DNA of 64,000 bases, taken from Hawksworthiomyces lignivorus. Lineage: Eukaryota > Ascomycota > Sordariomycetes > Ophiostomatales > Ophiostomataceae. How positions within the stretch are numbered: position 1 is the stretch's first letter; each line of letters starts with the position of its first letter. A model generated the notes under the pieces. That model saw only the letters and a list, made by a program, of their open reading frames with translations, did not search any database and was not told the DNA's origin. Below are positions 55,231 to 64,000 of the stretch, piece by piece. The stretch is from the NCBI GenBank assembly GCA_002917075.1, contig NTMA01000008.1, positions 372,001-436,000 on the forward strand. Reading direction: 5' to 3'. Made by a program: the position numbers and the translations under genes.

Positions 55231-58200
55231 CTAATTCAGCGTTGCCACCCAGTCCATGTTCTCTGCCCAGAGTCCCGGATCCAGGCTGTCAAAGATGCTC
55301 TCGCCCCATCCGGGATTCAGCTCCCAGCCCTCCATGTTGCCCAGGCCATAACTCATGTCAGCTGCGCCGATGCCGTTGGTTCCAGTGCCCGTCATGTAGG
55401 AGTTGAGATCGGACGGCATGGACCCGTACGGCGGCAGACCCAAGCCGACCGCTTCCGACCCGTTCTGTGGATCTTGCAGAGACTTGTCCTGCAGTGGCCG
55501 CTGGTTCTGATTGGCATACCGCTGTTGCTGCTGCTGATGTTGTTGCTGCTGCTGCTGCTGTGTCGGCACGTCAGCTTGCGCCGCCACTCCTGCACCTGGC
55601 ACAGAGCCGTTCGAGCCACCACTCCCCGGAAGTCCTCCTCCACCGCCGCCGCCAGCACCTGCTCCCGCGCCGCCACCATCAGATCCACCGGCACCGGCAC
55701 CGGCACCGGCACCACCGCTACCGCCGCTCCCTGCTGTCGGCGCCACCCCGCTCACGGCTGTAGCGCCGTCTAGGTAGCGCCAGACCTTGACGCGCATGAT
55801 GGCGATCTTGCGGGCGGTCAGGTCCCAGACATTCATGCCGCGGCCGACCTGGTCGCCGAACTTTGCGGCGCCGGCGGCGCGCATCTCGCGGTTCGACTGC
55901 TCGAAGCGATCCCAGATGGCCGCCAGCATGGCGGGGATGTCTAGCGTCAGCTCGGGCTGGCCGCGCAGGTTCTCGCGCAGCCGCGCCACCGCCGCCATCA
56001 GCGCCGGGTCGCGCGCCAGCTCGCGCGCGTCCACGCCCGGGATGAACCCCATACCCGTCATGCCCGGCGCGCTCTGCAGTGCGCCCTGGCCCGGCACCAG
56101 GCGCGAGCTGGGGTCCTTGATGTCAAAGGGCACGGGCGTCACGCTGGCGGCGGAGGCGGCTGCCACTGTGGCGGCGGCGGCAGCAGTGGCGGCGGCGGTT
56201 GGGGCCGTCGAGGATGTATCTGCAATAGCAGCAGTAGAGGACGACGACGGCGCCGCTGCCCCGCTTGCCGCAGCCGACGCCGCCGCCGTCGCCGCTGACG
56301 CACCCGAGCTGCTAGCCGGGTCGTTGCAGTCGTGGAGGACGGCCGGGCCGCGTAGGTTGGGCTGCATGGGCCGCACGGGGCCGATTAGGCGCGCCCACCG
56401 GCTCAGCATGGTGATGCCGTGGATGAGGTGCACGTAGACGGGGACGGGAATCCACTGGTAGACGCTGATGGGAATAGAGAAGAAGTTGTCAAAAAACTGC
56501 GTCAGTGCGCTGTGGGAGCGGAACAGCATATCGAGGGCAGTTGTGGTGTTGGCGGTGTTTGCAGAAGTAGCTGCCAGAGACGTAGACAGCTTCTGGAGCA
56601 AAGTCAAGTCGAGAAGAGGCGGCTCGTAGAGGCGTAGGGTGATGGAGTGGATGTGGCTCTCGATGAGTTCTGGCATGTCAGCAGAGAAAGGAAAAGCAAA
56701 GAAAGAAAAAAGGGTAGCACTGCCTACTATTTGTCTTTAGTTCTTCTGGGAAATACGCAACTAGTCTGTCCAGCTCGTTCTGGAAGGCAAGTTGGTAGGC
56801 CGTCACGGGCGCCCGCGGAAACCCAGGAATCTCATCGACTGCCTCCTCACGGTTGTTGAGGCTGGCTACCTTCTCTGCGAGGTGTTGCAGTCGAATCAGA
56901 GCTATGATCGTCACGTCGGTCTCTTCTTCATGAGCGTCTTCCAACTCCTGGAGACATTGCCGAATGTATGGGGAGTACCGCATGGGTTCTACTTTCTGGA
57001 AGCAGAGAGCAGCACTAAGAGGATAAAATATGTCAGCGCCATTCGAAGTCCCACAAGATAACTTAGTCCATGATTTCTCTCGTGCTCACCATGATGTGAT
57101 GTACCACAATCCCAGCGTAATTCGCCGCTCTTCGTTCGTTCGGGGCTGTGGTGGGTTGGGGTGCAGGACCATAAGGTCAGTACGCTCCGCGATGCGCGGG
57201 GGCCGGTTCAGACTCAGATCCGACAAAAGGGCGGCGGAGAGGTGCAGCAAGTTATTAAGCTGTGCATGCATCATGCAGTGGTGGTGATACCAGCAGAGCG
57301 TTACTAGCAAGCCTTGAATGAGGTCCAGGGATCGTTCTGACCGCAGCAGCATGTTGTCTGCGACATGGTTGATCAGCTGGTACATGAGACCCTGCATAGA
57401 CCGGTAGTTGTCCACAGACGCTACGGTGCGGATTGCTAGGAACAAAAATGGGCGGGTGGCAGCGATCTTCTCCGCTGTAGCTTCTGGCGGCAGCACTACA
57501 AAGGGGGCTAGTGGGTACATCTCTTTGCGGAACTTGGCGAGCAGCTCGTCGTCTGATTCAACGGTCACGGTCACGGTATCACCGATCTCTGGCCGGCAGA
57601 TGCATGATGGCGGCGCAAATGAGTTATATGTAGGCGGTATGCTGGCAGGCGTGGTGTGAGTGGAGGCGGAGGCGTCATGGCGAGGATCTTGAGGAGAGGG
57701 TCCGGATGAGGCACCGGCAGTGTCTGATGCCGGTCAATTTCCATTTGGTATAAACAGATCATATATATGGCAGGAAAAAAAAAAAAAAACAGAAGTAAGA
57801 AAAGGCAAAACTAAAAGTGAATATGAAAAAAGAATAGAAGAAAAGAGATATGCTTACGGTCTCGCGACAACTCCGGGACTGAAGACGGGTTACGCGGAGA
57901 AGTCGTCTCCTGCCGAATTGCGGCAGGCAGCTCACCCGAGGCTCGCAGAAGATCCACCAGGCCATTAAGGCGTTCTTCAAGCTGAGCCGTTTTTCTGTGA
58001 GTTTGTTAGAAGATATTAACACTGATTCCCAAATAGGGCAATATAAACGATACAGCGTGAGACGGAGTTTTGTGTGTGAGAGAGATTCTCCGGAGAAGGG
58101 AAGGGAAACGAGCTGCATGAAACTGGGGGCCAAATACTAGTACTTACGATGGTTTGCTGGCTCGTTTCTTCCGCGGCCGGTGGGTTTGTCCCGTGCATTC

Positions 58201-58529
58201 TTTAAAGAGTCGTGCACACCTAAAGACGAGTCAGTAACAAAGAACAATGATTAGACGGACATTTCTCTTCTCGTAACAAGGACAGAGCAAAGCGACGAGA
58301 CATAGAACAAAAACCCAATACTTTGCCAAAATCACCTCATCTAGCTCATACACTCCCGTGTCTATACGCACCTGTCACACTTGGCTGCCGGATCGTCGTT
58401 TGTCCGGATGCATTTTGCTTTTGCTGAAGCACACGAGGCACATGCGGCGCCCCATTTCGCCGTGGACTTGGTCCGCTCCTCAGCCGTCACGGGCCGGGGC
58501 GAGTCGGCACCGCTGGCAATGTTGGCCAT
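55231..58529 (-). CDS. Zn2Cys6 transcription factor, 6 exons
   Basis: Predicted 908 aa from exons 58529-58372, 58219-58148, 57994-57858, 57723-57090, 57014-56728 and 56669-55231. Six cysteines at 30, 33, 40, 51, 54 and 61 form C-x2-C-x6-C-x10-C-x2-C-x6-C, split by the first intron exactly before the last pair. A basic linker (HRPRKKRASKPS) and a short coiled coil (QLEERLNGLVDLLRASG) follow, as in dimeric Gal4-type activators. A fungal-specific middle region spans about residues 200-450. The C-terminal 300 residues are low-complexity: Ala/Thr-rich, then Gly-rich (GAGAGAGG..), then two poly-Gln runs, and an acidic/aromatic end likely to activate transcription. It is a nuclear DNA-binding regulator; targets are unknown. 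The Cys spacing and AKAKC resemble the Leu3/War1-like subgroup. Confidence 0.88.
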
Positions 58530-58828
58530 ATTTGGCGGTTTGAGATATATATCTGCTCTTTACTTCTTCCTGAATAGATGGCAGCTTCATTCACATATGC
58601 AGAGAGCATCTGCCAAGTATCAGTCGTGTTGTTTGATGTTGAAAGGTAAACGGACTTTACAAAGGACTCCGACAGGCAGTGGCGCAAGCCACATTAAGAG
58701 CAAATATGCTGTATTTGGCCACTAATATCACATGACTCGGAAACAACGTCACGCCGCGGACTTTAGCCAAAACTCCGGTAAACCCTTTTATCGACTCCTT
58801 TGACAGCAACATGGGTCCTAGTCCCTTC

Positions 58829-61169
58829 TTATTCCTCCTTTTCCTTCTCCTCTTTTTCCTCATTGATGGCATCTAGATCCTCAGAATATCCTGTCACGAT
58901 ACGGTAGCCGAACTTGGCGGCGGCTTCAAAGGCCTTGGCATCGGCCGTGTTGCCTAGGGCCCGGTGCGCCTCGGCGCCGAACTTCAGCGCGCTGACGACG
59001 TGGATCGTGTGCAGCGTGGCCGCGCCGGGCTGTGCGTAGATGGTGGCGGCGCCCCTCGCGCTAGGCTGGCGGGTCGCGTCCATGTCGTCGGCCTGCGGCG
59101 GCCGGCTGAACCCGAAGCAGCGCAGCGTGCGGACGGCGCTCTGGACGACCTTGGCGTGCTGCTTGCGGCACTTGTGGGCGCGCAGCAGCCACATGGTGGG
59201 GTACACGAGCCCGAGCCGAGGCCTGCCGGGCCCGAATACGGCCGGCGGCTCCTGGTCGTACAACGCCTCGATCTGGCGGACGAGCTTCTCGACGGTGCGC
59301 ACGGCGGCGTCGGGCGGGAACCGGTGCGGCGCGTGCTTGGACACGATCTTCTCGGCGGTCGCAAGCAGCGCGCGGCGGCGGTCGTGAGCCTGTGGCGGCG
59401 ACAGCCGCTCGCCCTCGCATAGCGGGCAGGCGCACTCGAAGCCCCACCCCGTCTGCAGCTCGTGCAGCCGCGCGCGCAGGTCCGCCTTGACCGGCACGTA
59501 CTGCTGGAACACCTCCTCGCCGGCCGCGATGTCGCGCACCGCGCGGCTGATGAGCATGTCGCCCAGAAACGACCGCATCGTGTTGGGCACGCAGCTGTGG
59601 TTGAGGTATGACGCGTGCCGCCACAGCCCCTTGGCCATGCGCGCGCTCGTCTCGCGCCGCTCCGGCTTGGTGTCGTCAAACGTCGACAGCGGCGCGCTGA
59701 AGCAGTTCTTGAGCCGAATGTTCTCCGCCAAAAACACGTCCACCACCGGCACCCCGTCCACCAGCTGGCCCTCCTTGCCGCTTCGCTCGAGATCCCCGCC
59801 GTACAGCTGGAACACCTCGGCCGCCACCGACGGGTTGTCGTACATCTGCCGCACCATGGTCGCGTAGAGCGCCGCCGACGCCCGCACGGGCTCGTACTGG
59901 TTGGGCATGAAGGTGGCCTTCTCGATAAATACAATCTCGCCTGCGGGTATGGGCTCGGCCGCGAACAGCCCGTTGCCGTGGAAGTCCGACTTCCGGACGA
60001 CCGTGCGCCGCAAGAAGCTGGCCCGGTCGACGTGCACCTGCTGCACGCTCAGGGAGGCGTACATGGCCGGAAAGTCGTACGCCGCGTCGGAGCCTTCCTC
60101 TTCCTCGCGGACGCGCGCGAGGCAGCGCGCGTACTCGCGCTGCAGGTGAGCGTCTTTGGATTTCGTAGACACCTTGGCTTGTTCGGCCATGGCCTGCTCA
60201 AACAGTCGTTTGCTCTCCGGGTAGCGGCACAGCCCGTACGCTGCCTTGGCCGCCGTAAAGTAAGCACGCCAATCAGCAGGCCCGCCTGTTGGAGAAGCTA
60301 GCGCGTCATCTTTTGCGGCATCGTACCGACCAAGGAGCAGATTTGTTCCCGCTCGCTTGGCATGGACGCCCGCCTTGAATTTGGCGTCTTTATCCGCAGC
60401 CGTTTCCAATGCCTCCGTGTAGCTGTCTCTGTGAGCAAAATCGCCCCTTTTTGTAGATTGCGTAAAACAAATTTCAAAAGACATACCAATATGCTGCCGT
60501 TGGATAGTCGCCTTGCAGAAATGCAGCATCGCCGGCTGAACGCCACTGCTCGGGTGTCTTGCGCAGAATAGCTTGCTCTTCAGCTGTCAGACGCAGTGCT
60601 GGCGGGATGATGGGGTCGTCGAACCGCAGCAGTACCACATCGGATGGGTGGTCCACGCAGATCATGTAGTCATGCGCCGAGCCTTCGTTCGCCTTGTAAT
60701 ACGGCTCCTTGATGGCCACCACACAGCTTTCCGGCAGATTGGCCAAGATCGAAGTGTCGCCGTGGTTGTAGATAGCCAGCTTGTCAGCGTTACCCTCAGC
60801 ATCAACCACTACGGAGACAGCGCCAACGCCATGGTAGGGCGGCGTGACGGCCTTGACGATCAGCCCCTGCCCGCGATGGTGTGTCTCAATCTTCAGCGCG
60901 CTCAGCGGGATCAGCTCGAGGTCCCGGATGGACTCTGCGGATGCCGGGTACGCCTCGCTCATGACAACTTGCTTGACGGGCCGCGGATCGTCTGGGCTGT
61001 CAGCCTTGGCCTTGAGGTGCGCCCTATGGCGCTTGATGAGTGTCTTGCTAGAGATGCGCTTCGCCGGCACCTGGCCCACTTGGGCGGCGTCATCCTCTGG
61101 AAGATGCTGATCGCCACCATCCTTTAGTTGCAGCGGCAGTCTCTGTGCTAGTTCTTGGACCACAGCCAT
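58829..61169 (-). CDS. TPR/SET-domain protein (SMYD-like), 2 exons
   Basis: Predicted 766 aa from exons 61169-60487 and 60446-58829. The N-terminal about 200 residues are a family-specific region. A TPR-like helical section around the exon junction follows (AGDAAFLQGDYPTAAYW, then YTEALETAADK and LLLGRYDAAKDDAL). The SET domain begins at GNGLFAAEPIPAGEIVF and contains LNHSCVPNTMRSFLG, the catalytic NHS motif. The post-SET-type Cys cluster is FECACPLCEGE. Such proteins methylate lysines on histones or other proteins. The start at 61169 is the first Met after stops. The intron is unusual: the clear CACAG acceptor would give TG|A, a stop, so the reading frame requires an AAAAAG acceptor 18 bp upstream. 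The C-terminus is a charged Glu/Lys tail. Confidence 0.82.
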
Positions 61170-61916
61170 ATTGTCCTGATCTTCAGTAAGCAGAGAATAA
61201 AGCGATCTCCACCCAATAAGAAAAAGAAGAAGAATAACTAGAAAGTTAGAAGAGAGCGATGGCGATCATGAGAATCAAAATTGCGTCTCTTGAAATGGTA
61301 CATATTTCACAGGTGGCATTTCGGACCTGGACCTCCGAAAAAGACGGAGCCGCATCTTAATTGATACAGCCAACGTTTGTATTATGGCAAATTAATATGC
61401 TACAAAAAGTGTGCAGCGTTTTGGCGAATATTAACCGCCTGCCAAGCAGCCATATTCTGTCTCTTGGATGCCAGACCAAGTGGCCCTAGCAGCGAAGTCA
61501 GAATCACAAACTCAGAGAAGTTCACGAGCTTTTGGTTGTACAATTGCAAGTAGTGGCCTTTTTAAAAAGCCTGAATGAACCGCAAGTCAAACGCATTTTG
61601 GGCTTTGAGCAATCTACAGAACTCCAATGTATCATGACTTGTGCCCTCATCGAAAAGCTTGCAAGTCATAATGAGAGAAATTCGCCAACAATGTTGCTCA
61701 AGATATTTCTTTGTGAATTTGTTTATTTTTTATATAGGAGCGTGGGTTGTGAAGAGCAAAAAGAACAGCAAAAAGCAGGCAAATCACAAAAGCAGATGAC
61801 CAATAGAAACCAAAGAATAAACAACAGAAATCAATCATACTTACGTGCAGTGGCTACGAATAAAAGTAAACTTACCTGGCATACTTTAAGCTGCACCTCT
61901 ATCTTCGCTTACCTTT
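61170..61916. other. Intergenic sequence, nothing recognised
   Basis: 747 bp upstream of the SET-domain gene and downstream of the next minus-strand gene. It is A+T-rich. A plus-strand frame at 61532-62002 lacks an ATG start and overlaps the antisense of the neighbouring gene. Confidence 0.6.
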
Positions 61917-63569
61917 TTATTTCCATGCTGGCTTCTGGGAGCCAGATGATCTACGGCGGTTCTCAGAGGGCCGCTCCTGCGAGGGGTTACGTGATTGAGT
62001 AGATGAGGGTCTTGGAGAGTCAGACACATAAGAATTGGTTAGCGAGCTGGCCGAAGAGGTTGTAGACAGCGGCGAGGAAGTCCTGGGCCGTGACGTAATA
62101 GAAGTTCTAGAAGGGGGAGTGTTGCCTTTGGGTGTCGTGCTCGAAGAGCGGTTACAAAGCGACTGGCAACTGGCAGAAGAAGATTGGCTTCCAGAAGGCG
62201 TCTGTTTTGGCGGGGTAGTACGGGATGTGACCGGGCCAGCATGAGAAGAAGACACAGTATCAGGACGTAGTACAGGCCGGTATCGAGATGTGGCTATGCG
62301 ATTGCAGCTGAGAGAGTTGGTCGGACAGGGAATCAAAATCCCAGGAGACTTGTTACAGCAGCGCGGGAGACCATGGCCACACTGAAGCATGATTTGGGCC
62401 TCTCGAGCCGAATCCAGCAGAGTTTGAATAGTTTCAGCCTGTTCCTGATGGAATTGGAGGGTTCGCGTATACTGCATCCACCGGCGAAGCAGCGTGCCTG
62501 GCTGCGAGAAGCCGTCATCAGTATTGTGGCTTGTGGGCTCGCCGCCGAGGATTTGTTGGTAGTATTCATGGCACTGCATCCAGATGGCCCGCGATAAATC
62601 CATGCCTCTGACTGTATTCTTGCCCGTGGCGGCCAGCATTCTCTCAAGTACAGTGGACGCAAGGCCAAATATCGTGTAGCCCATGGCAACACTCAACGGA
62701 GTGAATATATTGTCAGGCAGGCGGACTGGAGCACGAGTGATAACGATATCAGCACCGGGTGAGGGACTGTAAGGTATTGGGTCATTTCTGAGGTCAAGAA
62801 CATGCTGGCAGAGCGGAGAGGCACCCTGCTCAGCTTTGGCCTGCACAGCCGCCAGCCGCTCTGCCAGCAGTTGAACTTGGTGGCTGATCTGGGCCAACGT
62901 AGACTCATCAAAAGGTTTTCTGAGTTTCCGTTGAAAATACTCAGCGTCAATAGCCATGCGCTCAAGAGATTGCTGCTGCCGAATCGCAGCACCCATGTCC
63001 GGCATGTTGAAGCGCAGCTCTAACTGTTTGGTCGTCGAAGCGAGATCAACGAGCGACTGCCGCAATGGTCTCAACCAGTCAGAGACGTCAGCACCAGGTG
63101 ACGAACCATACAGTTTGTGCCAGGAAGAACGATCGTTACTGTTCATGATGATCAAGTGCAGAGACCGAGGATTAGAATCATTGGTATGTTTCGAAGCGGA
63201 GCTCAAAAGAGAGTGCATGATGTACCGACGGTCATTTTTGTCATAACCGTCGTTGACACAGGAGGGGGAGGTAACATACTGCTCAAGAGCATCAGAGACC
63301 AGGGCGTTCAGTGTAATATATTTTTCAGCCTTCTCCAGAAGACTGATGTACATTTCACTCGATATCGTGACAGTATTGTCATCAATACCCATAGGGTGAG
63401 CATTACCAGGACCGAAGGTATGAACAGGAGCGGCAGATACGTCGTGGCGATCAGTTGCAAGACAAAAATCAGACTCACAGGTGTCAAGTGAGGTGGGAAC
63501 ACGCTTGGCACTCGGAGGTAGACCGGTGTAGTTTTTCGCAGCCTTGTTCTTCAAAATCTTGCCCAGCAT
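61917..63569 (-). CDS. Protein of unknown function with Ser/Thr/Pro-rich tail
   Basis: Single exon, 550 aa from the ATG at 63569; the frame is open a little further up without a better ATG. The first about 430 residues look folded, with helices such as SEMYISLLEKAEKYITLNALVSDALEQ and AIRQQQSLERMAIDAEYFQRKL and a probable coiled coil (QVQLLAERLAAVQAKAEQG). The last about 120 residues are almost entirely Ser, Thr, Pro, Arg and Asn and probably disordered. There is no signal peptide or transmembrane helix. I do not recognise a family. The 5' end may include a further exon, since an ATG-initiated frame lies at 63891-63484 in another register. Confidence 0.6.
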   Translation of the reverse strand: MLGKILKNKAAKNYTGLPPSAKRVPTSLDTCESDFCLATDRHDVSAAPVHTFGPGNAHPMGIDDNTVTISSEMYISLLEKAEKYITLNALVSDALEQYVTSPSCVNDGYDKNDRRYIMHSLLSSASKHTNDSNPRSLHLIIMNSNDRSSWHKLYGSSPGADVSDWLRPLRQSLVDLASTTKQLELRFNMPDMGAAIRQQQSLERMAIDAEYFQRKLRKPFDESTLAQISHQVQLLAERLAAVQAKAEQGASPLCQHVLDLRNDPIPYSPSPGADIVITRAPVRLPDNIFTPLSVAMGYTIFGLASTVLERMLAATGKNTVRGMDLSRAIWMQCHEYYQQILGGEPTSHNTDDGFSQPGTLLRRWMQYTRTLQFHQEQAETIQTLLDSAREAQIMLQCGHGLPRCCNKSPGILIPCPTNSLSCNRIATSRYRPVLRPDTVSSSHAGPVTSRTTPPKQTPSGSQSSSASCQSLCNRSSSTTPKGNTPPSRTSITSRPRTSSPLSTTSSASSLTNSYVSDSPRPSSTQSRNPSQERPSENRRRSSGSQKPAWK

Positions 63570-64000
63570 CTTGATGGTTTTGCAACACAGAGCCGAATCG
63601 ACTAGTAAAGTCAAATGAGAAGTAAGTCCTCAGCAGAAGTCCAGCTTCTGCGTAAGGATTTGTCTTGCTGGTGGTGCTGTCTTGTCGATGATGAGTTTTG
63701 AAATTTGGCGGATTGGCGAAGCATTCGACGTCTTTATATACATGAATCTTTACCATTGTGATAACAAAGTTGAAAGGCATTGAGCTGAAATTGAAGACGA
63801 AAGCTGGTTGTATGGACAGGTTGAGAGTTGAGAATTGAGATTGAACAAATGAAGCCTCTTGAGAACTGTTTTTTGTGTCACTAGATTTCATGCTTGTCTT
63901 TTAAAAACCGTATTGTATGTATTCTTCTATTTTATTTTTGTTCATCTTGTCTCTTTGTCTGCAGTACATAACGTTTAACGCGAAACAAAAAGAGCCCAAA
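63570..64000. other. Right edge, upstream of last gene
   Basis: 431 bp at the window edge. A minus-strand frame starting at ATG 63891 continues into the next gene in another register; it may be leader sequence or an unspliced upstream exon. Nothing else is recognised. Confidence 0.45.

Noticed and set aside
61532..62002. 156-codon plus-strand frame
   Set aside because: It has no ATG at its start, is Gln/Asn/Lys-rich low complexity, and overlaps the antisense of the Ser/Thr-rich protein gene.
63484..63891. 135-codon minus-strand frame at the right edge as a separate gene
   Set aside because: It overlaps the start of the 550-residue protein in another register and has no recognisable domain; it is more likely leader sequence or an unresolved upstream exon.

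Overview
The window is nuclear DNA of a filamentous ascomycete (Pezizomycotina, probably Sordariomycetes; this is inferred from gene families and gene structure, and the species cannot be named). Genes carry short introns of about 60-110 bp with GTAAGT-like donors and CAG/TAG acceptors. Housekeeping exons are rich in G/C at third positions, spacers are A+T-richer, and families typical of moulds are present: a TRI12-type transporter, a fungal-rhodopsin membrane protein, a Zn2Cys6 activator, an OTT_1508-like deaminase, DUF4419, and an F-box/ankyrin protein. I support 22 protein genes. Splice joins were worked out by hand from donor, acceptor and reading phase. I found no tRNA, rRNA or CRISPR.

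Layout. 1-17.3 kb: nicotinamidase, TRI12-like MFS pump, small-molecule methyltransferase, secreted M6-type metalloprotease, Baeyer-Villiger-type monooxygenase and a GPI-anchored aspartic protease, with wide empty spacers. 17.3-28.3 kb: an A+T-rich, gene-poor accessory island. It holds a pogo-like transposase relic, an LTR-like fragment, a repeated GGGGGGTGGCT word, an orphan small secreted protein with A/T-rich codons, an intact short-chain dehydrogenase, a G+C-rich gene relic and a DUF4419 gene. 28.3-36.8 kb: rhodopsin-like seven-helix protein, secreted CE1 esterase and an OTT_1508-like deaminase protein.

37.4-45.6 kb: a dense core block. A mitochondrial membrane protein of unknown function and a Vps3844-type vacuolar/ER membrane protein are transcribed divergently. 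Three spliceosomal genes follow: NTR2, SmG and DIB1. NTR2 and SmG share a 288-bp divergent promoter, and SmG and DIB1 converge. 45.6-64 kb: DHA1-type MFS transporter, F-box/ankyrin protein, aldo-keto reductase, a 908-residue Zn2Cys6 transcription factor, a TPR/SET-domain (SMYD-like) protein and an unknown Ser/Thr-rich-tailed protein.

Most genes look independent, and I see no convincing secondary-metabolite cluster. The most noteworthy items are the OTT_1508-like deaminase, the orphan secreted protein in the transposon-rich island, the spliceosomal trio, and two introns where the proximal or stronger-looking acceptor would create an immediate stop codon.
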